A stretch of 64,000 bases of DNA. It comes from Adenophora triphylla var. japonica (Eukaryota > Streptophyta > Magnoliopsida > Asterales > Campanulaceae). The stretch covers positions 124,001 to 188,000 of the forward strand of contig JAFEMH010001234.1 in assembly GCA_022495995.1 (NCBI GenBank), written 5' to 3'. Positions 11,763-22,205 of the stretch are shown here, one piece after another (the first letter of the stretch is position 1; every line of letters starts with the position of its first letter). Position numbers and translations under genes: made by a program. A model generated the notes under the pieces. It was not told the DNA's origin. It saw nothing but the letters and a program-made list of their open reading frames with translations, and ran no database searches.

Positions 11763-11781
11763 GTCCCCAGCGGAGTCGCCA
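11763..11781 (-). other. tRNA primer-binding site of element A
   Basis: On the minus strand it reads TGGCGACTCCGCTGGGGAC, two bases inside the right LTR. It starts with TGG, complementary to a tRNA CCA end; from memory this class of PBS is assigned to tRNA-Arg in Tat/Ogre elements. Element B has the identical site. Confidence 0.85.
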
Positions 11782-11783
11782 AC

Positions 11784-13226
11784 TGAAATTACCCGGATCC
11801 GGCTCGCGCGCGGAGCCCCGGCATCTCGCGTTTGTCGCTTTTCGGGAAGGTCTCCCGGATCCGAGAGGCAGCGCGTTCGCACCCCGGCATCTGGCTTATT
11901 CCGCTTTAGCGTGTTGGAGGTGTCTCGCCGTTTGTTTTCGCAATTGTAGAGTCGCCACGCCGTTTTTATTAAGCCCAAAACATTGAAAAAGGGCATCAGT
12001 TTAGAAATAAACTGTTTTTGTGTGATGAGATTTTGAGTTCGGAGGTCAGATGACTCCTCGGGAAGAGAATATTAGAATCTTAGAGCTCACCCGAGTCGCC
12101 TCGTAAAAACGAGTCTTTCGGATACCCCTAATATTCTTTAACTGTTGTGTGTGTGTGTGTGCTTTTAAAAATGCATGTTGTGTCGGATGTCTACATTGTA
12201 CACTACGTATTGAAATGTATTGAAATAGTAATGGAAGGAAGCCTTACCAATGTTGGTTCGTGTCTGTCTTCCGCTGGGGAATAGTGTTTGAGGATGGAAT
12301 AGTGTTCCGGCACGAACGGGGATTGCTTTGGGAGGGGCCGGTTGTCTGCGGACAGAGTTTTGGCGTGAGTTGAGATTGTAGGCTGCGTTCGGGCAGAGGT
12401 TCGGCGTGCGTTGGGATCGCAGGGATTACTCGGGCAAAGTTTCGGCATGCGTTGGGATGGCAAGGGTCACTCGGGCAGAGTTTCGGCGTGCGTTCAAGCT
12501 ACCGGTTTGACTCGAAAAGAGCCGGGACGCCTCGGGAAAGACCAGGCAAGGCCTCGGAGTACCACGAGGGGCCTCAAAGTACCTCGAGAGTGCCTCGGGG
12601 CAGCGCGGGAGCGCTTGGAGAGGCTTCGGAGCACCACAAGGGAGCTCGAAAGGCCTCGGAAGGATCCGAAAGGGGCCGGGATTGCCCCGAAGGGTCTTAG
12701 AGGGGAGCCTGAAGGCTGGGGGAGAGGAGAGAAGAGGGAAATGTGTGAAAATGAGGGAGGGAGAACCCTCTATTTATAGTGCCAGAAAACTGCAAGAAGG
12801 TCCGTACGGACCTTCTAGGTAATCTAGTTTTTTGGTTTTCCTCGATTTCAGGGAATGATGAGGATTTCTGAGATGATTATGTCCCCTCTGCAAAGAGGTC
12901 CGTACGGACCATCTAGGCATGCAAAGAGGTTCGTACGGACCAACCATGTAGGGGGGGTAATGATGTTCTCCGGGATTTGAGGGAATCTCGTGGACTTTAA
13001 GCGGATTTTGCAATTATGATGTCTAGGAGCAAAGAGGTCCGTACGGACTTCCATGCTTTTCCACATTTTGTAATTGTGATGGCAAGCTAATTCTCGTCGA
13101 GAGCTTTCCAACCATATATGGCACATCTCAATCGGAGTTCGTATGAAGGAGTTATGACCTCCGGAAGTTTGCCCCTGGTTTTGTCGTATGCTTGGATGGA
13201 GAGCGATCCAGATTGGGGTACTTACA
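11784..13226 (-). repeat. Element A 5' LTR (right copy)
   Basis: 1443 bp, begins TGAAATTACC and ends GGGGTACTTACA. It drives the minus-strand transcript. Palindromes are at 12797-12814 (core of a 22-bp palindrome at 12795-12816), 12897-12910, 12929-12942 (one C-to-T change) and 13036-13048. The PBS-like GAGTCGCCAC is at 11949-11958. Confidence 0.93.
12771..12778 (-). promoter_or_regulatory. TATA box of element A 5' LTR
   Basis: The minus strand reads CTATAAATAGAGGG. Four GTCCGTACGGAC-type palindromes lie within about 270 bp upstream of it in transcript orientation, a promoter-proximal arrangement. Confidence 0.72.
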
Positions 13227-13231
13227 AGTAC

Positions 13232-13500
13232 GCAGAGTATTTTGGGGCGACAAAGATTGTGGCTTACTGTTATTCTCAGTTGATAGTCAACCAAGTCAGA
13301 GGAGAATACGAGGTGTTGAATCCTACCTTGGTCAAATACTGTGACATGGTCAAGAAGATGATCAAGGACTTGGAATTTTGGGAGATACAGAGGGTTGGTC
13401 AAGATGACAATGAATTGGCCGACCTGCTCTCAAAACTGGCTACATCGGACGAGCAGCATGGGGAACCTATCTCTTTTCTCGAACATCCAGCTTATGAGAG
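13232..13500 (+). pseudogene. Archaeal-type RNase H, second half
   Basis: Continues the domain broken at 2207 in the matching frame: YFGATKIVAYCYSQLIVNQV, then the tail DDNELADLLSKLAT. In the family the motif is usually DSQLVVNQ; here the Asp is replaced by Tyr, so a catalytic residue appears lost even before the split. The apparent start at 13118 lies in the LTR of element A and is accidental. Confidence 0.82.
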
Positions 13501-14787
13501 GGTTCAGATTCAATGCCTGGAGAATACTGGTAGAGATTTGGTCTACATCAAGTGTTGGATTGAGGAAATGCGAGCATACCTAGAAACTGGCGAGCTACCT
13601 GATGACGTGAAAGCAGCTCGAGCTATCAAGAAAAAGGCTCCGAGGTACATTATTCAAGGAAACACGTTGTTCAGGATGTCCTTCAGTAGGCCGTTATTGA
13701 GATGTGTCCACCCCCAAGAGGTTACCCAGCTGATGTACGAGGTGCATAATGGAGTTTGTGGTGGCACCCGGGGGCCAGAACTTTGGCCGACAAATTGATT
13801 ACAATGGGCTATTATTGGCCGCACATGAGGGCTGACGCACACGACTTCGTTCAGGGGTGTGATCAGTGTCAAAGGATCGCCAATCTACCATACTTGCCTA
13901 CAACCGAGCAAACTCCAGTGATCGCTACTTAGCCTTTTGATATGTGGGGTGTCGATTTGATTGGACCCTTCCCGCCCGCCCGTGGAAATTGTAAGTACGT
14001 GATCGTGGCCATTGATTATTTTACAAAGTGGGTCGAGGCCAAGCCACTAGCCAGGATTACTGAGGAAAACGCCATCAATTTCATTCACGACTTCATTTGG
14101 TGCCGCTTTGGGATTCCTCGTCCAATAGTATCAGACAACGGATTACGATTCTCCCAAGCTTTCGAAGACAAAATAAATAGAGTAGGAGTCAAGCGTTGGA
14201 AGTCATCAGTCGCCTATCCTCAAGGCAACGGGCAAGCTGAAGCAGCGAACAAGTTGGTCCTCTCAGCATTAAAAACGGGTTTGGTTGGTCGACGTAGCAA
14301 CTGGTTGGACGAACTCCCCCTTACTCTCTGGGCAGTCCACACAACAATTTGGGGGCCCACAGGGAAAACCCCATTTGCTCTTGCATATGGATCAGAAGCC
14401 ATGGCACCGGCCGAGCTACAAGTTCCCACAGCTAGAGTAGTTTTCTTCGACCAAGAGCAGAACGACACCAACAGATTGCTCGACTTAGATTTGATCGACG
14501 AGAAGCGAGATACAGCTCATCTAAGGATGGTAAATTACAAGCAGAAAACTAAGAGTTACCATGATAAGAAAGTTAAGATAAGGTCGTTCCAAGTAGGCGA
14601 CCATGTTTTGAAAAGGATCGAGTCAACTGGAAGGAAAACTCAGATGAACAAGTTATCTCCCAACTGGGAAGGTCCCTACATTGTCACTCGAGTTATTAAG
14701 GAGGGAACTTACATGATCGCCCATTTAGATGGTGACGAATTGAAGCACTCATGGCATGCTACCCACTTTATCAGATATTACTTCTAG
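13501..14787 (+). pseudogene. Tat integrase
   Basis: The zinc-binding region (HMRADAHDF...CDQCQ) is read near 13825-13875 after a frame change at about 13790. A stop occurs at 13930. The catalytic core is then open from 13942 to 14787: WGVDLIGP (first Asp), IVSDNG (second Asp) and AYPQGNGQAEAANK (Glu). The C-terminal part ends HATHFIRYYF with no chromodomain, as expected for the Tat lineage. The core DDE triad is intact, but the frameshift and stop break the full protein. Confidence 0.87.
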
Positions 14788-15754
14788 TTCAGTTTTCTAG
14801 TTCAGTTTCAAAGTTAGTTTCCGTTTTCAAGTTTGAGTTTAGTTCTAGTTCTAGCTCTCCGTTTTCTATGTAAACATGCTACTACTTCAATAAATTTGCA
14901 GTTTTATTCAACCAAAAATTGTGTTTTATGCATATATTCTAACAGGCTCGACTCTTAGTCAGCCTCGTTCCTTTAACAGGCTTGAATCTTAGTCAGCCTC
15001 ATTCCTTTAATAGGCTCGATTCATAATCAGTCTCGTTCATTCAACAAGTCCGACTCTTAGTCTACTTCGTTCTAACAGGCTCGATTCATAATCAGTCTCG
15101 TTCATTCAACAAGTCCGACTCTTAGTCGACTTCATTCTAACAAGCTCGATTCATAATCAGTCTCGTTCATTCAAAAAGTCCGACTCTTAGTCGACTTCGT
15201 TCTAACAGGCTCGATTCATAATCAGCTTCGTTCATTCAACAAAGTCTGACTCTTAGTCGACTGCATTTTAACAAGCTCGACCCTGGTCAGATTCGTTCCT
15301 TTAACAGGTTCGACTCTTAGTCAATCTCATTTTCAAAAATCATGCAAGTATAAGGTCGACGTTGTTGTTCAAAAAATTAGTCCGAACAAAAGCTTGTAGC
15401 GACTCACTCGTCCTATTAAATCTAGTACAACATTCAAACAATCAAGCCGAATCAAAGCAAGATTGGATCAAGTTAAAAGTCAACTACAATTGAATGAAAT
15501 CAAGTCCCCCAAAATTGGCCAGAACTTGAGTTAGCAAAATGTTACGAGTTAGAGTGCCTCCCAAAAACTTGGGCCAAGGCATCAATACATACATAAAGCA
15601 AAAAGAAAATTTGTTTTGGCACTTGTTTCATTACATAACCATCTAAATAAAGTCAAGTAGTTGGATCGGTGCCAGTTGGATCGCTGGTAGTAGCTAGATC
15701 ACCCAAATCCTTCTCTTGTTGTTGGAGATCGTTAAGTTTGCCAGATTCGGTATA
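14788..15754 (+). repeat. Tat post-pol region with a ~60-bp tandem repeat
   Basis: From about 14942 to 15345 units of the form ACAGGCTCGA(C/T)TC..AGTC...TCGTTC alternate with CAAGTCCGACTCTTAGTC, about seven copies with drift. 15346-15754 shows nothing further. The array separates pol from the antisense ORF. Confidence 0.75.
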
Positions 15755-18330
15755 TCAATGCCTGGGGGTGTCTCCTTTGAAAGCCAGCTCGTCAGGATTC
15801 TGAAGCTCATGGAGAATAGTTTTAAAATTCACTGGTTCAACAGGAGGGACGACCCAAGGCTCAGCCTCCATCTCAGCATCTTCAGCAGCAAGGGCAGCTA
15901 GATCGTTATCATTGTAAGGTACAAGAGGGTGACCTTTGCGGGCAGCCATATCATACTGATCTTCAGAGGCCCATCTTGCTAACCGTTGAAGCGAAATATC
16001 GACCGAAGGATCCACCAAAATGCGTCGAGCCATATGGCGTCGAACAACGTCATAAAAGGTGAAGGCTTGACTCTGAGTGTTTTTGAAACACTCATCACTG
16101 TCCTTGTATGCCTCCACTGCAACTTTAGCTAGAGCATCAGCCTCCTCCTTCCACTTAGCACAAGCTGAAGCGTGATCTATTTGCAGCTTCGTCAGAAATT
16201 CATCTCAGCTAAGGAGCACCTTATTGGTCGTCTCAAGTTCAGCTTTGGTCGACATAAGCTCCTTCTCGACCTCCCCCATTTTTTCCAAAGCTTCATCCTT
16301 GGCCATCACTGCATTCTCTTTAACCAACTTTTGGGCTTCATAGGCAGCATCCAGATCTGAATGCTCCTCCTTCAGCTTAGCATATTCACCCTCCAGTTTC
16401 TTCAGCTCATTGGATTTCCGAGCAAGCATGGTTTTGGCAAGCTTTTCTTGCTCCTCACAGGCTTTCCAATAATTAGTGGAAAGCTCAACCATAGCAAGAG
16501 CCTACGACAAAGAAACTCAAGGATCAGATCTACTAAAAGTTGGTCAAGATAAATATGTGAAGCAAGAAAGAGGAATAATGATTATGAGAAAACGTAAAGT
16601 ATTACCTCAGAATGAACCAGACCGAACCTGGCTTTACACATATATGCAGTTAAGTCTTTGTTCATGAATTTGCTCACCAGGTCTTGGTCAGCAGCCCGCC
16701 TTACCACGGCCTTCCCAAATTCTAGCTCGGGATACTCCCTGCACAAGCTATCCACTCCAGTCAGCAAGGGAACGTCGCTCAACTTATCTACGCGGGCCTG
16801 CACAAGCTCGGGATAAGAAAGTGGGATAGTGGGGATCTGTTTACAACTGCCAGTTGGCTCCCCTTTTTTAGTTGAGGGATTGGGATTGGACCATTTCTTT
16901 GTATTAAGAGGGCGATCATCCTCATCTTCTTCCTCATCATCGACGTTGACCACGGGTGTTTTACCCTAGCTGGAGGATCCTCATGCATTAGTTCCAGGTT
17001 TAGCTCGGCCGCTCCAGCTCCAGCAGCCTGATCTCTGGGAGACCCACTAGTAGCAGGATCCTCGACCTTGAGCTCCTCAAGGGGGACCATCCCCGACCCA
17101 TCCTTAGGTAGCAATTTATTTCTCTCCTCCGCTTCCTTCTATCTACCAGCTCGAGCATTAGCAGCACCATGAATCTTGGCACTTTTCTTCCGTTGATTAG
17201 TACTCATGATACGAACCATGTTGGCTTGCTGTTCAGGGGTGAGTACTGCAAAAGACGATAAGGAAGAAATTTTCAAAGCATAACCAAGCGAGCTAAAAGT
17301 TCTACATGTATCTGCGAGCTAAAAGTTCTACATGTATGTGTGAGCTAAAAGTTCTACATGTCTGTACGAGCTAAAAGTTCTACATGTATGTACGAGCTAA
17401 AAGTTCTCCAGGCACGTACGAGCAAAAATTCTACGAGCTAGCAGTTAATTAGCAAACTCAAGGATAAAAGTAAGTAAATACTTACCACCGACGTGCTCGC
17501 CATTAATCCTACAGTAGTCAGGGGTCTTATGACATAATCCACACTTATCGAAAAATTTTCCTAGTGCATGGGTTACCCAGTCAGGATACATGGGACCTCT
17601 CACAATCAGAGCTAAAGGAGCTACGTTTTCATCTCCTAGCAGCATCCCTGCCTGTATAAAGTTATTTTTGTTGCTCCCCAGCAACTCCCAACTAATTGGC
17701 CCTCTAGCCGCGACCAATCGTAATCTATCATATAGATCCTTGCACTAGTCAGGGGCCAGTATTCCTCCTCCTTTAGCTCCTTTGACTCATCCGTGGGGAG
17801 AGGAAACTCCCAACCAGATCGGCTTTCGACCAATATCATGTGAGTATTCCAACCCGTCACTTTATCAGGGAGATTGACGAACAACTTGAGGGCCTTAGTC
17901 CTAGCTGGAGTACTATACCCTTGAGTTCTCTTGTCAAAGGCCACCTTGAAGAACTCCCTAAAAACCTTCATACAAGGCTCATATCCTAAGAAACGACACA
18001 CCATGGCAAAACACACTAGTACCCTGCAAGAATTGGCTTCTATCTGCATGGGGATAGCATTCATACACTCCAGAAATTCAAAAATAAAGGGGCCTAGTGG
18101 GAGTCTCAATCCAGCTTCAAATTGGCCATAGAAGAAGGCCACTGTCGTATGATCCATCGTCCAATGCTCCCATCCATGAGTTTTCTTCTCTAGAGGAGTG
18201 ACATGAGTGGGTTGGTAGTTCCACTTATCTACCTCAAAAAAGCTGTAGAGAAGAGAAGCTCAATGGGTTCAAGTAGCATTTGATCTCCAGATATCCATCA
18301 TTGCAAACGCTGATTCACACCAATTTTGGC
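15755..18330 (-). pseudogene. Intron-containing antisense ORF of the Tat element (gypsy-type transposon domain)
   Basis: The minus-strand exon from about 18330 to 17486 contains GLRLPLGPFIFEFLE, VCFAMVCRFLGYEP and FKVAFDKRTQGYS, which strongly resembles the plant 'putative gypsy type transposon' domain (PF04195, from memory). A donor GTAAGT follows at 17485; the intron holds a tandem repeat; the acceptor TGCAG is at 17250-17246. Exon two (17245-16606) is acidic, with VDDEEEDEDD. A second intron (16605-16502) ends TCGTAG. The last exon (16501-15755) is a coiled coil (EEQEKLAKTMLARKSNELKKL) followed by FYDVVRRHMARRIL. Damage: TGA at 16204, TAG near 17142, frame change near 16960. Function unknown. 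Confidence 0.75.
17280..17430. repeat. Tandem repeat of ~31 bp inside the antisense ORF intron
   Basis: About five units of GAGCTAAAAGTTCTACATGT plus a variable tail such as 'atgtgt' or 'ctgtac'. It lies wholly within the first intron of the antisense gene. Confidence 0.85.
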
Positions 18331-18338
18331 TCTATCAT

Positions 18339-18429
<91 letters not shown>

Positions 18430-18688
18430 ATATGTATATATATATATGTATGTATATATGTATTCCTTATATGTTATTGGCAAAATTTGTCAATTTTGTT
18501 TAATAATATCTCTAACCGATAGATCACCCAGTTCAGTTCAATAAGTTGTGCCAATTGCCCTATAGAGTTGGAGATGTTTTCAAATCATCTACTTTGCCCT
18601 CAACCTACCAAACCACACCAAATTGAAGAAAGTTGTTGGTTATATAATTAATTTTCCCTAATTGTTAAGAAAATAAAGTACACACATA
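18331..18688. repeat. (TA)n microsatellite and AT-rich spacer
   Basis: 18341-18470 is an (AT)n/(TATG)n tract, the probable break point where Tat homology ends. 18471-18688 is AT-rich with no gene seen. Confidence 0.85.
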
Positions 18689-18986
18689 CTCCCTCCGTCC
18701 CACGTAACTGTGGACTTATTTCCTTTTTGGGACGTTCCACATTAGTGTGGACTGTCCAAAATGACAAAGAATATTTACTATTTCACCCACTCATTCTCTC
18801 TCCTACTTTACTTTTACACTCACAACATTCTCTCTTCTAACTATTCCTCCCACTCATTCTCTCTCCTATTTAATTTTTCATACTCACAAACACCTCCTCT
18901 ACCTATTTCTCTCTCATATTTTTCTTTAATTTTCGTGCCCAAATATTAGGTCCACAGTTAGTTACGTGGAAGTGGAACGTAGGGAG
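18689..18986. mobile_element. Stowaway-like MITE
   Basis: Ends CTCCCTCCGTCCC on the left and, inverted, CTCCCTACGTTCC on the right, continuing into TGTGGAC on both sides. TA dinucleotides flank it (18687-18688, 18987-18988). About 298 bp with CACTCATTCTCTCTCC repeats. These are features of Tc1/mariner-type Stowaway MITEs. A second family member lies at 23913. Confidence 0.85.
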
Positions 18987-18988
18987 TA

Positions 18989-19160
18989 TTTGAATAGCAT
19001 AAAACCAATAGAAAAGACCGTAAAATCTCTGCCATTAACATGAACCAAGCAATGGCAGAGAAGCCTAGCTAATTATTCGTAGGTGAGCAAGAACACAAAC
19101 TAACAAAAATAAAAAAAAAATCTTTCTCTTCCAGCCTTGATGAAACATTTAACAAATGTT
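18989..19160. other. 3' flank of the BAHD gene
   Basis: Short AT-rich segment between the MITE and the acyltransferase stop codon; should contain its 3' UTR. 'aataaa' type signals read on the minus strand are not clear-cut. Confidence 0.3.
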
Positions 19161-20426
19161 CTAGAGAGCAAGTGCAAGGAGTTTTTCATCATCTTGAAAT
19201 TTGGCCATATCTTCCTCTTCCAGCGTCACTATTGCTTCAATACCATCGCCAGATGGGGTATCCATCAATATAAAGAAATTCTTTGGACTCCCTGGAAAAG
19301 TAACCCTACTTGGCTTCCCCCATCCAAAATCAATCTCATACACAGGGTACCCACACATACTGCTACAAACATAATATTCAACAAATTGACTTGTCACATC
19401 TTTTGAAACCTCAACAACTCCCCTCTGCCATTCACTCAGCTGGGAAGTCGTAACTCCGTTGAGTTCGGCCTTCATCTTCTTGATTCGACCAACCAGCGAA
19501 GCTAAATCTAACTCGCTCTCGCTCATAGTTGGTATTATCATGGCCCATGAGAAATTTCCTACTGCAGTTTCTGGTAAAGGGTCTGCCATCCTTTTACGCA
19601 TGTTCACCATCTGTGCTAAAACAAATGCCTGGAAGAAATTACCTGGATTACCCTTTGCTGCCCTTACAGCAGACCTGTAAAGGATTGAGTTTACAACTTC
19701 AACCCTAGTGGGATTCAACGTCATGATCTCTGCCTTAAGTTGCTCTATTTTTGTGTTAGGGAACACAAATTTCTTGGAAACACACTTGTTTCCCACCTTG
19801 AAACCACATTCTGGGCCTAATGATCTTGAAGATTGAATCAAGTGAGAGGGCAAGGCCCCTTGCTTGCTGGTCACTTTGGCCCAGTGGTCTATAAAAGTGC
19901 ATAAAGCAGATGCGTCCCCGATCTGATGAGATGCGGCCACAGCTACTGCTAAGCCACCGCAGTTGAAATGGCTAAGTTGGACCTTTACTAGACTATCAGT
20001 TGCAGACGGGCGTCCCCATACAGTTCCATTAGGAAAGAACTGATCCACAGGTTCGTACCCGACCTTATGAGTGTCAACAACATCGGATAACGAGGCATCA
20101 ATTCGAGCTTCTAGAAACTCGACTCCTTCATCGTTGCAATCGACGAAAGGTCCGTCCTTGGCAGCTACGAGTTTCCCGGAAAAAGGAAAGTATTGGGTCA
20201 AGGTTTGAGATAAAGAATTCTTGAGGTGTTGGGTTGTTTTGGAGCCATAATTTGGGTAAAAGAAAACAAGGGGCATGTAAATAGGAGGGCTGAATTGATC
20301 AATCAATGAAAGGTTGTAGGTTTTGAGGTGAGAAGGAGTTGGAGATGAAGGCTTAATGGTTTCTTGCGATATTAATGTGTGAAATTGTTTCCTTCTTGCT
20401 ACACTCGGTAGGAGTTTTCTCATCAT
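19161..20426 (-). CDS. BAHD-family acyltransferase (vinorine synthase-like)
   Basis: An intact 421-codon single-exon gene. BAHD enzymes move an acyl group from acyl-CoA to an alcohol or amine of a specialised metabolite, usually in the cytosol. The catalytic motif HXXXD is present as HQIGD (residues 167-171) and the structural motif DFGWG at 366-370. The N-terminal IKPSSPTPSHLKTYNLSLIDQ is typical of the vinorine-synthase/deacetylvindoline-acetyltransferase side of the family, usually 420-450 residues long. Two ATGs stand at the start (20426 and 20423). It is the only clearly intact host gene here and sits in an island of MITEs. The substrate cannot be read from sequence, and pseudogenisation through lost expression is possible. 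Confidence 0.93.
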   Translation of the reverse strand: MMRKLLPSVARRKQFHTLISQETIKPSSPTPSHLKTYNLSLIDQFSPPIYMPLVFFYPNYGSKTTQHLKNSLSQTLTQYFPFSGKLVAAKDGPFVDCNDEGVEFLEARIDASLSDVVDTHKVGYEPVDQFFPNGTVWGRPSATDSLVKVQLSHFNCGGLAVAVAASHQIGDASALCTFIDHWAKVTSKQGALPSHLIQSSRSLGPECGFKVGNKCVSKKFVFPNTKIEQLKAEIMTLNPTRVEVVNSILYRSAVRAAKGNPGNFFQAFVLAQMVNMRKRMADPLPETAVGNFSWAMIIPTMSESELDLASLVGRIKKMKAELNGVTTSQLSEWQRGVVEVSKDVTSQFVEYYVCSSMCGYPVYEIDFGWGKPSRVTFPGSPKNFFILMDTPSGDGIEAIVTLEEEDMAKFQDDEKLLALAL

Positions 20427-20588
20427 TGTTACGTTTTGAAGGCTTTGATCTGATCACTTTTGGAAATCCAACAATGTTTATTTGCCTCAGGAAAATGGTG
20501 AGAAAAAAAAATGCATATATTTCTCGGTACAAGAAACTCTATTCAATAAAATATACACAAAAAAGTTACATTTTGTTGTTATGCAGGA
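20427..20588 (-). promoter_or_regulatory. Upstream region of the BAHD gene
   Basis: Only about 160 bp of unique sequence separates the ATG from a hAT MITE. On the minus strand TGTATATTTTATT (near 20545-20557) could act as a TATA box. If so, MITE sequence forms most of the distal promoter. Inference only. Confidence 0.3.
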
Positions 20589-21263
20589 CAGGGCGGGTCC
20601 TGACATTTTAGGGGCCTGTTCAAAGAAAAAACTTAGGCCCTAAATATAACTACAAAAATAATAGTGTATATATTTAGTTGTCAATTTTTTTTATCGTGTT
20701 TCATGACCAGATTTATATTTTCTAATTTTAGAACTAGTAATTGAAAATTTTAAGTATGAAAATATTAAAGAATATGGGGGTGTGGCTGCCAAAAGTTATG
20801 GAAGATGATTATAATTCTGTCATTGCAATCGTCTCCAAAAAAAATTTCAAATTTACTCTTAATCAATTTTTTTTTTCTTTTTACACTTATTTTGGTCGTT
20901 TACTCGAATGGAAAATCTGTAGTTTCTAGTGGTACGGAAGGAGTATTATATTATCTACTTGAGTTAAATTAAGATTTTTTTATTCTAAATCAATAGTACT
21001 TCTTCCCTTACAAAATAAATGTCGCGTTTGATTTATCAACATTTTTAAGAAAGATGCTTTTAACTTGTAAATTGTTAAAATTGCACTAGTTACTTTGTTT
21101 ATTTAAAATGCAACATTTATTTAGGACAAATTAAAATTGAAAATATAACATTTATTAAGCAGCGAATGAAATATTAATGTGAAAATAAAATAAAAAATGA
21201 TGCCCCTTCAAGTTTGGGGCCCGAAGCAGGAGCTCCACTTGCTCCCCATAATGGCCGGCCTTG
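20589..21263. mobile_element. hAT-type MITE
   Basis: Left end CAGGGCGGGTCC and inverted right end CAAGGCCGGCC resemble hAT termini. The 8-bp duplication ATGCAGGA flanks it exactly (20581-20588 and 21264-21271), as expected for hAT. About 675 bp, AT-rich, no transposase. Confidence 0.85.
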
Positions 21264-21386
21264 ATGCAGGACTTACTGTTTAAAAATATGCATTTCAATT
21301 CACTATGCCGACAAAAAGTTGTAATCTATGACAATTTTGGACGGGTAATAAAAAAAAGGACGACAGTTAACAAAAGTTTAAAAATG

Positions 21387-21647
21387 CACTACAAGAAATA
21401 GGGGATTAGAAGCACTCAAATATGCCACTAAATTGCAATTAAATGACATTTGCTACCTTTAGCGATGACTAGAAGAATTAATGTTATTTAGTGATGATAT
21501 AATGGCAATTCACGATGTCACTATGAGCATTAAACTTATTAAATCCAAATTCTCTAATGTAACTATTGTCACTTATGCATATTATGGCATTTTCAGCTTA
21601 ATGTCACTTATATCAATGTCAGTAGTAAAGGTCATTTATTTGTAGTG
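21387..21647. mobile_element. CACTA-type MITE
   Basis: Begins CACTACAAGAAATA and ends with the inverse of CACTACAAATAAAT. A 3-bp duplication ATG (21384-21386, 21648-21650) matches CACTA behaviour. About 261 bp, noncoding. Confidence 0.85.
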
Positions 21648-21762
21648 ATGGATGAAAAAGTTAAAGATCATTTTTGAAACGGCATTAAACACTCCTAAAT
21701 TTTAACAATTTTTTATTTATAATTTTTCATTTGACCAACACTTAAAATACCCTAATCCCTTA

Positions 21763-22205
21763 CACAAAATCTGGGGAGAAACGCGTTTCTCCGTCGCTTA
21801 TGGAGAAACGGGGCTTGTTATGTCGTGCGACATACCTAGCCACAAAAACTGGATATCACTTCATCGCACGGATATCCGGAAGGCTTTGGAAAGGATATCC
21901 AGGAAGGCACAAAGGATAGAAGCTTTGAAAGGATATCCAGAAACCAAATATTTTTTCCGGATATCCTTTACAAAGCTTCCGGATATCCATTTCAAACTTA
22001 CGGATATCGGCTTTGTAAAGGATATCCAGAAAAAATACTTGGTTTCTGGATATCCTTTACAAAGCTTCGGCTATCCATTTCAAAGCCACGGATATCCAGA
22101 AGCTTTGTAAAGGATATCCAGAAACTGGCTACTTACGTCGCGCGACATAATAAGCCCCGTTTCTCCATACGCAATGGAGAAACGCGTTTCTCCCCAGACG
22201 CACTC
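21763..22205. mobile_element. Mutator-like MITE rich in inverted repeats
   Basis: Both ends carry CTGGGGAGAAACGCG followed by TTTCTCC and then, inward, GGAGAAACGGGGCTT and a GTCGYGCGAC palindrome, giving ~60-bp terminal inverted repeats. A 9-bp duplication AATCCCTTA (21754-21762, 22206-22214) flanks it. The interior is a set of GGATATCC palindromes alternating with 'ctttacaaagctt'. Its ends match the MITE at 24121. The 9-bp duplication suggests Mutator-like mobilisation. Noncoding; likely to fold strongly. Confidence 0.75.

Larger units (their letters stand above)
2208..13226 (-). mobile_element. Element A: complete 11-kb non-autonomous LTR retrotransposon with gag only
   Basis: LTRs lie at 2208-3661 and 11784-13226, both TG...CA. 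They are flanked by a perfect 5-bp duplication AGTAC (2203-2207 and 13227-13231) inside the Tat aRNH. The tRNA primer site (11763-11781, read on the minus strand) adjoins the right LTR and the polypurine tract adjoins the left LTR, so the element is on the minus strand. A broken gag (10648-9073) is the only recognisable coding region. I find no RT, integrase or protease between 3662 and 9000. This matches the TR-GAG/LARD class of elements mobilised in trans. The two LTRs differ by scattered substitutions and small indels, many of them C/T or G/A. Confidence 0.93.
291..18330 (+). mobile_element. Decayed Ty3/gypsy Tat-lineage element, host of nested insertions
   Basis: Reading 291-2207 and then 13227-14787 gives a continuous Tat-type pol order: RT, RNase H, a second (archaeal-type) RNase H, integrase. 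An antisense ORF with introns follows (18330-15755). The second RNase H and the antisense ORF are hallmarks of the plant Tat/Ogre/Retand group. Gag, protease and both LTRs are missing: the left side is cut by element E and the window edge, and the right side stops at the (TA)n tract at 18341. Element A splits it at 2207/13227. Many stops and frame changes show that it is dead. Confidence 0.85.

Noticed and set aside
13118..13231. Start of the ORF at 13118 as a true N-terminus
   Set aside because: It lies in the LTR of element A; the protein sequence becomes RNase H only after 13232.
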